Assembly (NCBI RefSeq): GCF_036173105.1
Contig: NZ_CP108053.1
Location: forward strand, 2,170,001 to 2,234,000
Direction: 5' to 3'
Source of the DNA: Streptomyces sp. NBC_00287
GTDB lineage: Bacteria > Actinomycetota > Actinomycetes > Streptomycetales > Streptomycetaceae
DNA: 64,000 bases
The notes beneath the pieces were generated by a model. It was not told the origin of the DNA, did not search any database, and saw only the letters and a program-made list of their open reading frames with translations. Position 1 is the first letter of the stretch, and each line of letters opens with the position of its first letter. Positions 1-8,362 of this stretch are shown in pieces. A program made the translations under genes and the position numbers.

Positions 1-28
1 CCATGTAAGGCGGGCGCCATCGGGCCGA

Positions 29-82
29 CACCCAGTGTTCCCTGTCCGCTAGGCGGACCTCAGGGGCGGAAGGCACTGGGTG
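29..82 (+). promoter_or_regulatory. Nested inverted repeat in the serB leader
   Basis: An outer 9-base inverted repeat (CACCCAGTG at 29-37, CACTGGGTG at 74-82) encloses an inner hairpin (GTCCGC at 44-49, GCGGAC at 53-58). It ends 20 bases before the serB start and just upstream of its ribosome binding site (GGTGGAAG, 91-98). No T-run follows, so it may be a leader structure or operator rather than the terminator of an upstream gene. The structure is seen directly; the function is unknown. Confidence 0.4.
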
Positions 83-102
83 CCGGATACGGTGGAAGCA
101 CC

Positions 103-1314
103 ATGAGCGCTTCGCAGACCTCCGACGTCCCCACCCTTCTCGTCAAGATCTTCGGGAAGGACAGGCCGGGCATCACGGCCGGACTCTTCGACACCCTCGC
201 CGCCTACTCCGTCGACGTGGTCGACATCGAGCAGGTCGTCACCCGTGGCCGGATCGTGCTGTGCGCGCTCGTGACCGAGCCTCCCCGCGGTCTCGAAGGT
301 GATCTGCGGGCCACCGTCCACAGCTGGGCGGAGTCCATGAAGATGCAGGCCGAGATCATCTCCGGGCTCGGCGACAACCGTCCGCGCGGGCACGGCCGTT
401 CCCTGGTCACGGTGCTCGGGCATCCCCTCACCGCGGAGGCCACGTCCGCCATCGCCGCGAGGATCACCCACGTCGGCGGCAACATCGACCGTATCTTCCG
501 GCTCGCCAAGTACCCCGTGACGGCCGTCGAGTTCGCGGTGTCCGGGGTGGAGACCGAGCCGCTGCGCACCGCTTTGGTGACGGACGCGGCGAAGCTCGGG
601 GTCGATGTCGCGGTGGTCGCGGCGGGCCTGCACCGGCGGGCGCAGCGCCTGGTCGTGATGGATGTGGACTCCACGCTCATCCAGGACGAGGTGATCGAGC
701 TCTTCGCCGCGCACGCGGGCTGCGAGGACCAGGTCGCCGAGGTGACGGCGGCGGCGATGCGCGGGGAGCTGGACTTCGAGCAGTCGCTGCACGCGCGTGT
801 GGCGCTTCTGGAGGGGCTCGACGCCTCGGTCGTGGACAAGGTGCGCAGCGAGGTGCGGCTGACGCCGGGCGCGCGCACGCTGATCCGTACGCTGAAGCGG
901 CTCGGCTACCAAGTCGGCGTGGTCTCCGGTGGGTTCACCCAGGTCACGGACGATCTGAAGGAGCGGCTCGGGCTGGACTTCGCCCAGGCCAACACCCTGG
1001 AGATCGTCGACGGCAGGCTGACGGGCAAGGTCACCGGCGAGATCGTGGACCGCGCGGGCAAGGCACGGCTGCTGCGCCGCTTCGCCGCCGAGGCGGGCGT
1101 ACCGCTGGCGCAGACGGTGGCGATCGGTGACGGCGCCAACGATCTGGACATGCTGAACGCGGCCGGTCTCGGGGTCGCCTTCAACGCCAAGCCGGTGGTG
1201 CGGGAGGCCGCGCACACCGCGGTGAACGTGCCGTTCCTCGACACGGTGCTCTATCTGCTGGGTGTCACCCGCGAAGAGGTCGAGGCCGCCGATATGCACC
1301 ACGACGAGGACTGA
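103..1314 (+). CDS. serB: Phosphoserine phosphatase with N-terminal ACT region
   Basis: Dephosphorylates O-phosphoserine to serine, the last step of serine synthesis, in the cytosol. The 403-residue protein starts with an ACT domain (about residues 10-85) and a second ACT-like segment (about 98-170), as in actinobacterial SerB enzymes that bind regulatory amino acids. A HAD phosphatase domain follows: motif I DVDST at 187-191, with Asp187 as expected nucleophile and Asp189 as acid/base, then VSGG, then GDGANDLDM near residue 350. The ATG follows a GGTGGAAG ribosome binding site at normal spacing. It is a single gene facing the SixA-like gene, with a terminator between them. Confidence 0.95.
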   Translation: MSASQTSDVPTLLVKIFGKDRPGITAGLFDTLAAYSVDVVDIEQVVTRGRIVLCALVTEPPRGLEGDLRATVHSWAESMKMQAEIISGLGDNRPRGHGRSLVTVLGHPLTAEATSAIAARITHVGGNIDRIFRLAKYPVTAVEFAVSGVETEPLRTALVTDAAKLGVDVAVVAAGLHRRAQRLVVMDVDSTLIQDEVIELFAAHAGCEDQVAEVTAAAMRGELDFEQSLHARVALLEGLDASVVDKVRSEVRLTPGARTLIRTLKRLGYQVGVVSGGFTQVTDDLKERLGLDFAQANTLEIVDGRLTGKVTGEIVDRAGKARLLRRFAAEAGVPLAQTVAIGDGANDLDMLNAAGLGVAFNAKPVVREAAHTAVNVPFLDTVLYLLGVTREEVEAADMHHDED

Positions 1315-1352
1315 GCCTTCGGTACGACCAGGACCGAGCCCTCGGCACGCCG

Positions 1353-1380
1353 AAAAGGGGCCCGGCGTCGGGCCCCCTTT
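1353..1380. terminator. Intrinsic terminator between serB and the SixA-like gene
   Basis: AAAGGGGCCCG is followed by a short loop and CGGGCCCCCTTT, a strong GC stem with a one-base bulge flanked by A and T runs. It lies between two convergent genes and can serve both strands. Confidence 0.85.
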
Positions 1381-1392
1381 CACACGGGTGGG

Positions 1393-1911
1393 TCACTCCG
1401 ACGGTGCCCAGTAGTCGAGCAGCTTGGCCGCGCCCGGTTCCAGGGTCTTCCAGGAGCCGGTGAAGGTCAGCACCGCGAAGGCGGCGGCCGGGAAGCCGCG
1501 GCGGTTCATCCGGGTGCGGGCGTCCTCCTCGGCGGAGCCGGACAGGACGTCGGCGAGGCCCTGCACACCGGGGTTGTGGCCGATGAGGACGGCGCTGTGC
1601 ACATCGTCCGGGGTCTCGTTGAGCACGGCGATCAGCTCGCCGGGCGAGGCCTCGTAGATCCGCTCCTCGTAGACGGTTTTCGGCCGGTGCGAGAACTCAT
1701 GGACGGCCAGCTTCCAGGTCTCGCGGGTGCGGGTCGCGGTGGAGCAGAGGGCCAGATCGAAGGGGACTCCGGTGTCGGCGAGCTTGCGTCCGGCGACGGC
1801 GGCGTCCATACGGCCCCGATCGGCGAGCGGCCGCTCATGGTCGGTCACCTGTGGCCAGTCGGCTTTCGCATGCCGGAAGAGGACAATCCTGCGGGATTCT
1901 GCGACGCTCAT
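1393..1911 (-). CDS. SixA-like histidine phosphatase
   Basis: A 172-residue phosphoglycerate-mutase-superfamily protein. The N-terminal strand carries RHA at residues 13-15, the SixA version of the usual RHG motif, with His14 the expected phosphohistidine. The second active-site histidine is His112 in IGHNPG. SixA of E. coli dephosphorylates phosphohistidine domains, but the substrate here is unknown. I chose the ATG at 1911 because homology begins there; an open frame continues to 2247 with no recognisable content. Confidence 0.85.
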   Translation of the reverse strand: MSVAESRRIVLFRHAKADWPQVTDHERPLADRGRMDAAVAGRKLADTGVPFDLALCSTATRTRETWKLAVHEFSHRPKTVYEERIYEASPGELIAVLNETPDDVHSAVLIGHNPGVQGLADVLSGSAEEDARTRMNRRGFPAAAFAVLTFTGSWKTLEPGAAKLLDYWAPSE

Positions 1912-1976
1912 GCGTCCCAGCTTCGCATGAAACACGCCATGCGGCGCAGGTAGTTGACGGGCGGCCGCGGCGCTGC

Positions 1977-2183
1977 TCAGCGCGCCAGCAGCTGCTGGGC
2001 GCGCTCGAAGAGCTGGGTGATCGCGGGGTCGGCGGTCGCGGCCTGCGCCCCGGCCGGGTCGAGTATCAGCACCAGCAGGGTGACGAAGGCGAGCACGGGC
2101 AGGGCGAGCGCCCACCAGGGCAGCCGGATGTCGACGCCGCCCCGGCGTGCCGGGTGGGGCGGGGTCTGCGTAGGGGCCGACAT
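1977..2183 (-). CDS. Small single-pass membrane protein
   Basis: 68 residues: a Pro-rich cytosolic N-terminus, one hydrophobic segment (about residues 22-43) and a short helical tail. The ATG is preceded by GGAGGCACCC, a good ribosome binding site. I do not recognise the family. It lies on the same strand as the SixA-like gene, 65 bases upstream, and could share its transcript. Confidence 0.65.
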   Translation of the reverse strand: MSAPTQTPPHPARRGGVDIRLPWWALALPVLAFVTLLVLILDPAGAQAATADPAITQLFERAQQLLAR

Positions 2184-2364
2184 GGGTGCCTCCGCGGGTC
2201 TTCGAGTGGGCCTGCAAGCTGCTCCGTGGTCCGCGTCTCGCGGTCACATCTCGAAGCTACGGAATCCGCGGCCCTCAACCCATCCGGTGATCCACCCAGT
2301 TGACCCTGACACTCGCCCCCTAGGGGATGGTGGGGCTAGCCCCACCCCGGGCCCTGGGAGACGC

Positions 2365-2484
2365 TCACGGCGAGGCGATCGTCGCGATGATTCCGATGAT
2401 CACGAAGATGGCGAAGAACGAGCCGAAGACGAGGAGCATCTTCTTCTGGCCGTTCTGCGGGTTCGGGTCGAGCACTGGCGACAT
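2365..2484 (-). CDS. 39-residue membrane peptide beside the MFS exporter (SGM_5486-like)
   Basis: Encodes 39 residues: a polar N-terminus (MSPVLDPNPQNGQKK) and a hydrophobic stretch rich in Phe and Ile (about residues 17-36). It lies 50 bases downstream of the MFS gene on the same strand. This matches the short peptide often annotated in Streptomyces as an SGM_5486 family transporter-associated protein; the name comes from memory. A role as accessory subunit of the transporter is inferred from position only. Confidence 0.7.
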   Translation of the reverse strand: MSPVLDPNPQNGQKKMLLVFGSFFAIFVIIGIIATIASP

Positions 2485-2534
2485 ACGGCAAGTCTCGCAT
2501 CTGCCGCCCCGGGGCGGCCCTCCGGGGGTCCGGC

Positions 2535-3851
2535 TCAGCGGGCCGCCTCGTCCTCGACCGTGCGGTTGCGCCCCGCGAGGACGCCCACCGCCATCTGCGG
2601 GATCATCAGGGCGGTCATCAGCGCGATGGGCAGGCCCCAGCCGCCGCTGTGCTGGTAGAGCACGCCGACCAGGAGCGGGCCCGGGATGGAGATCAGATAG
2701 CCGGTGCTCTGCGCGAAGGCCGACAGCTGGGCGACGCCCGCGCCGGTCCTGGCCCGCATCCCGACCATGGTCAGGGCGAGCGGGAAGGCGCAGTTGGAGA
2801 TGCCGAGCAGCACGGCCCAGGCCCAGGCTCCGGCGGCGGGCGCGAAGTACAGGCCGGCGTATCCGGCGAGGCCGCAGACGCCGAGCGCGAGGGCGATGGG
2901 GCCCTGGTGCGGCAGCCGGGTGGCGACGCGCGGGATGACGAAGGCCAGCGGCACGCCCATCACCATGGTGACCGCCAGCAGCAGCCCGGCCGTGCCCGCG
3001 GGCACGCCCGCGTCCCGGAAGATCTGCGCCATCCAGCCCATCGTGATGTAGGCGGCGGTGGCCTGGAGCCCGAAGAACACGGCGAGCGCCCAGGCGGTAC
3101 GGCTGCGCGTGATCCGCAGCGCGGGGGCATCGTCAGGTCGGCGCGCTTGCTCACGCGCGAGCCCTCCCCCACGCGCGGGCGCATCCTCGGCCGACCCCGG
3201 CGCCCGCCGGTCCCGTACGAACGGGATCCACGGCAGTACGGCCGCCGCGGCCAGGCCCGCCCACACCACGAGACCGGACTGCCAGTTCCCGCCGAGCGCA
3301 TCCGTCATCGGCACCGTGACGGCCGCCGCGGTCGAGGTGCCGAGGGCGAGGGCCATCGAGTACAGGCCGGTCATGGAGCCGACGCGGTCGGGGAACCAGC
3401 GCTTGACGATGACCGGCATCAGGACATTGCTGACCGCGATGCCCATCAGGGCCAGGGCGCTGGCGGCGAGGAAGCCGGGAGTGCCGCCCGCGTAGGGGCG
3501 GATCAGCAGGCCGGTCGTGATCGCGACCATGCCCGCGCAGACGACGGCGCCGGCGCCGAAGCGGCGGGCCAGCCGGGGTGCCATGACGCCGAAGACGGCG
3601 AAGCAGAGCGGGGGCACGGAGGTGAGCAGCCCGGCCACGCTGCCGCTCATGCCGAGGCCGTCGCGGACTTCCTCCAGGAGGGCGCCGAGGCTGGTGATGG
3701 CGGGGCGGAGGTTCAGCGCGGCCAGCACGATGCCGAGGACGATCAGACGCGTCGTCCACGCGCGCGTGCCGGACACCGGGGGCGCGTCGGTCGCCTCGGC
3801 CGAGCTGCGTACGGTCGGGGGATTCGTCGTCCGGGTTTCCTCGCTCGCCAT
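2535..3851 (-). CDS. MFS exporter of the CynX/NimT type
   Basis: A 438-residue major facilitator protein with about twelve hydrophobic segments and a polar N-terminus rich in Thr, Ala and Glu. The early motif LNLRPAITSLGALL and the segment NVLMPVIVKRWFPDRVG are typical of the CynX/NimT (cyanate/2-nitroimidazole) subfamily. The substrate cannot be inferred. I start at the ATG at 3851; ATGs at 3860 and 3863 are possible alternatives. It is divergent from the GntR regulator at 3934 and followed by the 39-residue peptide gene. Confidence 0.85.
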   Translation of the reverse strand: MASEETRTTNPPTVRSSAEATDAPPVSGTRAWTTRLIVLGIVLAALNLRPAITSLGALLEEVRDGLGMSGSVAGLLTSVPPLCFAVFGVMAPRLARRFGAGAVVCAGMVAITTGLLIRPYAGGTPGFLAASALALMGIAVSNVLMPVIVKRWFPDRVGSMTGLYSMALALGTSTAAAVTVPMTDALGGNWQSGLVVWAGLAAAAVLPWIPFVRDRRAPGSAEDAPARGGGLAREQARRPDDAPALRITRSRTAWALAVFFGLQATAAYITMGWMAQIFRDAGVPAGTAGLLLAVTMVMGVPLAFVIPRVATRLPHQGPIALALGVCGLAGYAGLYFAPAAGAWAWAVLLGISNCAFPLALTMVGMRARTGAGVAQLSAFAQSTGYLISIPGPLLVGVLYQHSGGWGLPIALMTALMIPQMAVGVLAGRNRTVEDEAAR

Positions 3852-3865
3852 GACGCCCATCATAG

Positions 3866-3880
3866 AATCATGGGATGAAT
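3866..3880. promoter_or_regulatory. Candidate operator between MFS and gntR genes
   Basis: AATCATGGGATGAAT is an imperfect palindrome with 6-base arms, one mismatch and a 3-base spacer. It lies just upstream of the MFS start and 54 bases before the gntR start. GntR/FCD regulators commonly bind short palindromes of this geometry, so it may control both genes. This is inferred from position and symmetry. Confidence 0.35.
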
Positions 3881-3933
3881 GGTTGTCCATCGCCCGGCTT
3901 CGTCCGGCCGCCCGTCCCGTGCGAAGGTGTGCC

Positions 3934-4623
3934 ATGCCTCTGAGCCAGCAACACCGCTCGGCGCTGTCCGAGCAGGTCATCGCCGCGCTGCGGAATCAGA
4001 TCACCTCGGGCGAGTGGCCGGTCGGCTCCCGTATCCCGACCGAGCCGGAGCTGGTGGAGCAGCTGGGCGTCGCCCGCAACACGATTCGCGAGGCCGTCCG
4101 CGCCCTCGCGCACAACGGCCTGCTGGACATCCGCCAGGGCTCGGGCACCTATGTCGTGGCGACCAGCGAGCTGGCCGGGGTGATGCACCGCCGCTTCGCC
4201 GACGCCGACCCGCGGCACATCGCCGAACTGCGCTCGACGCTGGAGTCGGGCGCCGCGAAGCTGGCCGCCGAGCGGCGCACCGAGAGGGACCTGAAGCAGC
4301 TGGACGCGCTGCTGGTGCGGCGTGAGGAGGCCTGGGCGTCGGGCGACGCGGAGGCGTTCGTGGCGGCCGACGCCACCTTCCATCTGGCGGTGGTGGCCGC
4401 GTCCCACAACGACGCGATGACGGCGATGTACGCGGACCTGGGCGAGGTGCTGCGGGACTGGCTGCGCGAGGACGTCGGCGAGGAGCTGACGCCGGAGACG
4501 TACATGGACCACGCCCGGCTGGTGGACGCGATCCGCGCGGGCGACGCGGTGACCGCCGCCGAGGAGGCGGCGAGCTATCCGTTCCAGTGCCGTCCGGGGA
4601 AGTTCACTGCTTCTGGTGGCTGA
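3934..4623 (+). CDS. GntR-family (FCD-type) transcriptional regulator
   Basis: A 229-residue regulator. The N-terminal winged helix (about residues 8-75) shows SRIPTEPELVEQLGVARNTI and the wing signature IRQGSGTYV; the C-terminal FCD all-helical domain (about 90-215) includes EAFVAADATFHLAVVAAS. The ATG at 3934 follows GAAGGTG at usual spacing; the upstream frame lacks homology. It is divergent from the MFS exporter and probably regulates it. Its last 20 bases overlap the end of the convergent secreted-protein gene. The effector is unknown. Confidence 0.85.
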   Translation: MPLSQQHRSALSEQVIAALRNQITSGEWPVGSRIPTEPELVEQLGVARNTIREAVRALAHNGLLDIRQGSGTYVVATSELAGVMHRRFADADPRHIAELRSTLESGAAKLAAERRTERDLKQLDALLVRREEAWASGDAEAFVAADATFHLAVVAASHNDAMTAMYADLGEVLRDWLREDVGEELTPETYMDHARLVDAIRAGDAVTAAEEAASYPFQCRPGKFTASGG

Positions 4624-4930
4624 CCCACACCGAGCGGACTTCCTTCCAGCAGCGCCCGGTGAGCCGTACGGTCGCCGCCGGGCCGGTGTCGACCGGGGAG
4701 CTGTCGGTGTCGAGGTCCCACCACCGGCTGCATTCGATGTGCAGCCGTACGCGGTCCGCGTCGGCGTAGGGGTTGTGACAGTAGGCGATCACATGGGAGC
4801 CCTGCACGCCCGTGCGGCACTCGGAGCCGAACGGCTCCGCCACGCGTGCGTGCGGGGTCGCCGGGTACGGCAGGGACATCACAAGAGCGACGGCGACGGT
4901 CACTGGGGCGAGGCTGCGGGGCAGACGCAC
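4604..4930 (-). CDS. Small secreted protein with four cysteines
   Basis: The GTG at 4930 lies 8 bases after AGGAGG, so I prefer it to longer frames. The product is 108 residues: a signal peptide (about residues 1-28, ending near Ala-Thr-Pro-His-Ala) and a mature part of about 80 residues. The mature part has four Cys (in SECRTG, AYCHN, IECSRW and GRCWKE), which could form two disulfides outside the cell. I do not recognise the family. Its end overlaps the 3' end of the gntR gene by 20 bases, tail to tail. Confidence 0.7.
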   Translation of the reverse strand: MRLPRSLAPVTVAVALVMSLPYPATPHARVAEPFGSECRTGVQGSHVIAYCHNPYADADRVRLHIECSRWWDLDTDSSPVDTGPAATVRLTGRCWKEVRSVWVSHQKQ

Positions 4931-5056
4931 AAGGGGGACCTCCTCGGCCGTGCTGGGGAGGGAACGCGTGGTGAACGCGTAATCCAGAGTGCGCAGTTGT
5001 AGTGCCGCTCCGCCCGGTCGGATAGGCCAAATGAGCGACACCCGACAAGACGCGCC

Positions 5057-5089
5057 GAGGGCCCCGCACCGGCCGGGTGCGGGGCCCTC
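5057..5089 (-). terminator. Terminator after fabI
   Basis: A perfect 14-base inverted repeat (GAGGGCCCCGCACC and its complement, loop GGCCG) lies 28 bases past the fabI stop. A very stable hairpin without a T-run, as is common in Streptomyces. Confidence 0.85.
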
Positions 5090-5116
5090 AGGGTCAGCCG
5101 GGGCCGAGCGGCAGCG

Positions 5117-5884
5117 TCACGCGCCGATGGCGTGCAGACCGCCGTCGACGTGGATGATCTCGCCGGTGGTCTTCGGGAACCAGTCGCTCAGCAGGGCGAC
5201 GACACCGCGGCCGGCCGGCTCCGGGTCCTTCAGGTCCCACTCCAGCGGAGCGCGGCTGTCCCAGACGGAGGCCAGCTCGGCGAAGCCCGGGATGGACTTG
5301 GCGGCCATCGAGCCGATCGGGCCCGCGGAGATGAGGTTGCAGCGGATGTTCTGCTTGCCGAGGTCGCGCGCCATGTAGCGGCTGGTGGCCTCGAGGGCGG
5401 CCTTGGCCGGGCCCATCCAGTCGTACTGCGGCCAGGCGTACTGCGCGTCGAAGGTGAGGCCGACGACCGAGCCGCCGTTCTGCATCAGCGGCAGACAGGC
5501 CATGGTCAGCGACTTCAGGGAGTACGCCGAGACATGCATGGCCGTGGCGACGGACTCGAACGGGGTGTTCAGGAAGTTGCCGCCGAGCGCGTCCTGCGGC
5601 GCGAAGCCGATGGAGTGCACGACGCCGTCGAGGCTGCCGAGCTCCTCGCCGACGATGTCGGCGAGCCGGCCGAGGTGCTCGTCATTGGTGACGTCGAGCT
5701 CGATGACCTTGGTGGGCTTGGGCAGCTTCCTGGCGATGCGCTCGGTCAGCGTGGGCCGCGGGAAGGCGGTGAGAATGATCTCGGCGCCCTGCTCCTGGGC
5801 CAGCTTGGCGGTGTGGAAGGCGATGGAGGACTCCATCAGCACACCGGTGATCAGGACGCGCTTGCCCTCGAGAATTCCGCTCAT
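5117..5884 (-). CDS. fabI: Enoyl-ACP reductase (NADH)
   Basis: Reduces trans-2-enoyl-ACP in the last step of each fatty-acid elongation cycle; in actinomycetes also called InhA. 255 residues with the enoyl-reductase version of the SDR fold: ITGVLMESSIA replaces the usual glycine motif at about residues 12-22, and the catalytic pair is Tyr154 and Lys161 (YDWMGPAK, spacing Y-x6-K). The start is 5 bases after the fabG stop, so the two form an operon. No clear ribosome binding site precedes the ATG, which suggests coupling to fabG translation. Confidence 0.95.
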   Translation of the reverse strand: MSGILEGKRVLITGVLMESSIAFHTAKLAQEQGAEIILTAFPRPTLTERIARKLPKPTKVIELDVTNDEHLGRLADIVGEELGSLDGVVHSIGFAPQDALGGNFLNTPFESVATAMHVSAYSLKSLTMACLPLMQNGGSVVGLTFDAQYAWPQYDWMGPAKAALEATSRYMARDLGKQNIRCNLISAGPIGSMAAKSIPGFAELASVWDSRAPLEWDLKDPEPAGRGVVALLSDWFPKTTGEIIHVDGGLHAIGA

Positions 5885-5889
5885 GGTGA

Positions 5890-6594
5890 TCAGTGACCCA
5901 TTCCCAGTCCGCCGTCAACGGGAATGACGGCTCCAGTGATGTACGAGGCGTCGTCCGAGGCGAGGAACCGCACCGTCGCGGCGATCTCCTGCGGCTGCGC
6001 GTACCGGCCGAGCGGGACCTGCGACACGATGTTCGCGCGCTGCTCGTCGGTGAGCACCTTGGTCATGTCGGTGTCCACGAAGCCGGGCGCGACGACATTG
6101 AAAGTGATGTTGCGCGAACCAAGCTCTCGGGCGAGGGAACGCGCGAAGCCGACCAGCGCGGCCTTGGAGGCGGCGTAGTTCGCCTGCCCCGCGGAGCCGA
6201 GCAGCCCGACCACGGACGAGATCAGGACGACGCGGCCCTTCTTGGCCCGCAGCATGCCCCGGTTGGCGCGCTTGACGACGCGGAAGGTGCCCGTGAGGTT
6301 GGTGTCGACGACCGAGGTGAAGTCCTCCTCGGACATACGCATCAGGAGCTGGTCCTTGGTCATGCCCGCGTTGGCGACGAGGACCTCGACCGGGCCGTGC
6401 TCGGCCTCGATCTCCTTGTAGGCCTGCTCCACCTGCTCGGTGTCGGTGATGTCGCACTTGACGGCGAGGAAGCCGGCCGGCGGCTCACCCGAGCGGTATG
6501 TGATGGCGACCTTGTCGCCGGCGTCGGCGAATGCGCGGGCGATGGCGAGGCCGATGCCCCGGTTGCCTCCGGTGACGAGAACCGAGCGGCTCAA
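5890..6594 (-). CDS. fabG: 3-oxoacyl-ACP reductase
   Basis: An NADPH-dependent SDR that reduces beta-ketoacyl-ACP in fatty-acid elongation. I start at TTG 6594, 5 bases after AAAGGGTG, giving 234 residues; the upstream GTG at 6624 would add ten residues with no homology. Visible motifs are TGGNRGIG (8-15), NAG (75-77), Ser127 and YAASK (Tyr140, Lys144). The end PVDGGLGMGH is family-typical. It is first gene of the fabG-fabI operon and divergent from tldD. Confidence 0.92.
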   Translation of the reverse strand: MSRSVLVTGGNRGIGLAIARAFADAGDKVAITYRSGEPPAGFLAVKCDITDTEQVEQAYKEIEAEHGPVEVLVANAGMTKDQLLMRMSEEDFTSVVDTNLTGTFRVVKRANRGMLRAKKGRVVLISSVVGLLGSAGQANYAASKAALVGFARSLARELGSRNITFNVVAPGFVDTDMTKVLTDEQRANIVSQVPLGRYAQPQEIAATVRFLASDDASYITGAVIPVDGGLGMGH

Positions 6595-6701
6595 CGGATC
6601 ACCCTTTCGATAGCGGTCTGACACACCCGCCCGAACACCTGGATGACAGGCGGCTTCCCCGAAAACCTATCGGTCCCGGGGCTCGCGAGGACAAGCGGGC
6701 A

Positions 6702-6731
6702 CCGACAGTGGCGCGTGGGAGTCACTGTCGG
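6702..6731. promoter_or_regulatory. Inverted repeat in the fabG/tldD divergent region
   Basis: CCGACAGTG (6702-6710) and CACTGTCGG (6723-6731) form a perfect 9-base inverted repeat with a 12-base spacer. The arm centres are 21 bases apart, two turns of DNA, which fits a dimeric regulator on one face. It is the most obvious structure in the 244-base gap between fabG and tldD. The binding protein is unknown. Confidence 0.4.
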
Positions 6732-6838
6732 ATCCCTACAGAACCGAACCGGCCGCAGGCGGCAAACGTGTGGTCCCGGGCCCGGCCCTCGCGACATGAT
6801 CGGAGCGACCACGGTAACGGCGACAGGAAGAGACCCAG

Positions 6839-8362
6839 GTGCCTCATACCATCGACGAGTCCTTCACGGCACTCCCCCTACGCGCCCTGGCGGACGCCGC
6901 GCTGGCACGCGCGCGTGCGCTCGGGGCCGAGCATGCGGACTTCCGGTTCGAGCGGGTACGCAGCGCCTCCTGGCGGCTCAGGGACGCCAAGCCCTCGGGC
7001 TCCTCGGACACCACGGACCTCGGGTACGCGGTGCGTGTCGTGCACGGCGGGACCTGGGGTTTCGCCTCCGGCGTCGATCTGACCATGGACGCGGCGGCGC
7101 GGGTCGCCTCGCAGGCCGTGGCGATGGCGAAGCTGTCCGCGCAGGTCATCAAGGCGGCCGGGTCGGACGAGCGGGTGGAGCTCGCCGACGAGCCCGTGCA
7201 CACCGACAAGACGTGGATCTCGTCGTACGAGATCGATCCGTTCACCGTGCCCGACGAGGAGAAGGCGGGGCTGCTGGCGGAGTGGAGCTCGCGGCTGCTG
7301 GCGGCGGACGGGGTGAACCATGTCGACGCCTCCCTGCTCACCGTGCACGAGAACAAGTTCTACGCCGACACCGCCGGGACCGTGACCACCCAGCAGCGTG
7401 TCCGGCTGCACCCGCAGTTGACCGCGGTGTCGGTCGACGAGTCCAGCGGCGAGTTCGACTCGATGCGCACGATCGCGCCGCCCGTCGGACGCGGCTGGGA
7501 GTACCTGAGGGGCACCGGCTGGGACTGGGACGGCGAGCTCGAGCGGATCCCCGAGCTGCTCGCCGAGAAGATGCGCGCGCCGAGCGTCGAGGCGGGTGTG
7601 TACGACCTCGTCGTCGACCCGTCCAACCTGTGGCTGACCATCCACGAGTCCATCGGGCACGCCACCGAACTGGACCGGGCGCTCGGCTACGAGGCCGCCT
7701 ACGCCGGCACCTCCTTCGCCACCTTCGACCAGATCGGCAAGCTCAAGTACGGCTCCGAGCTGATGAACGTCACCGGTGACCGCACCGCCGAGCACGGCCT
7801 GGCGACCATCGGCTACGACGACGAGGGCGTGGAGGGCCAGACCTGGGACCTGGTGAGGGACGGCACCCTGGTCGGCTATCAGCTGGACCGGCGGATCGCG
7901 AAGCTGACCGGGTTCGAGCGGTCCAACGGCTGCGCCTTCGCCGACTCCCCCGGTCATGTGCCGGTGCAGCGGATGGCCAATGTGTCGCTCCAGCCGGACC
8001 CGGCCGGGATGTCGACGGAGGATCTCATCGGCGGCGTCGACCGCGGGATCTACGTCGTCGGGGACCGGTCCTGGTCCATCGACATGCAGCGCTACAACTT
8101 CCAGTTCACCGGCCAGCGGTTCTTCAAGATCGAGAACGGCCGGATCACCGGCCAGCTGCGGGACGTCGCCTACCAGGCGACCACCACCGACTTCTGGGGC
8201 TCCATGGCAGCCGTCGGCGGCCCGGGCACCTACGTCCTGGGCGGCGCCTTCAACTGCGGCAAGGCCCAGCCGGGTCAGGTGGCGGCGGTGTCGCACGGCT
8301 GCCCGTCGGCCCTGTTCCGCAGCGTCAATATCCTCAACACCACGCAGGAGGCGGGTCGATGA
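6839..8362 (+). CDS. tldD: Metallopeptidase TldD
   Basis: TldD and TldE form a heteromeric zinc protease that degrades unfolded peptides and trims modified-peptide leaders in other bacteria. 507 residues. The zinc motif HESIGH (His269, Glu270, His274) is intact, so this is the catalytic subunit. GTG start follows AGGAAGAG. The stop overlaps the tldE start by four bases (ATGA), so the subunits are translationally coupled. No peptide-product genes are nearby, so a general proteolytic role is most likely. Confidence 0.93.
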   Translation: MPHTIDESFTALPLRALADAALARARALGAEHADFRFERVRSASWRLRDAKPSGSSDTTDLGYAVRVVHGGTWGFASGVDLTMDAAARVASQAVAMAKLSAQVIKAAGSDERVELADEPVHTDKTWISSYEIDPFTVPDEEKAGLLAEWSSRLLAADGVNHVDASLLTVHENKFYADTAGTVTTQQRVRLHPQLTAVSVDESSGEFDSMRTIAPPVGRGWEYLRGTGWDWDGELERIPELLAEKMRAPSVEAGVYDLVVDPSNLWLTIHESIGHATELDRALGYEAAYAGTSFATFDQIGKLKYGSELMNVTGDRTAEHGLATIGYDDEGVEGQTWDLVRDGTLVGYQLDRRIAKLTGFERSNGCAFADSPGHVPVQRMANVSLQPDPAGMSTEDLIGGVDRGIYVVGDRSWSIDMQRYNFQFTGQRFFKIENGRITGQLRDVAYQATTTDFWGSMAAVGGPGTYVLGGAFNCGKAQPGQVAAVSHGCPSALFRSVNILNTTQEAGR

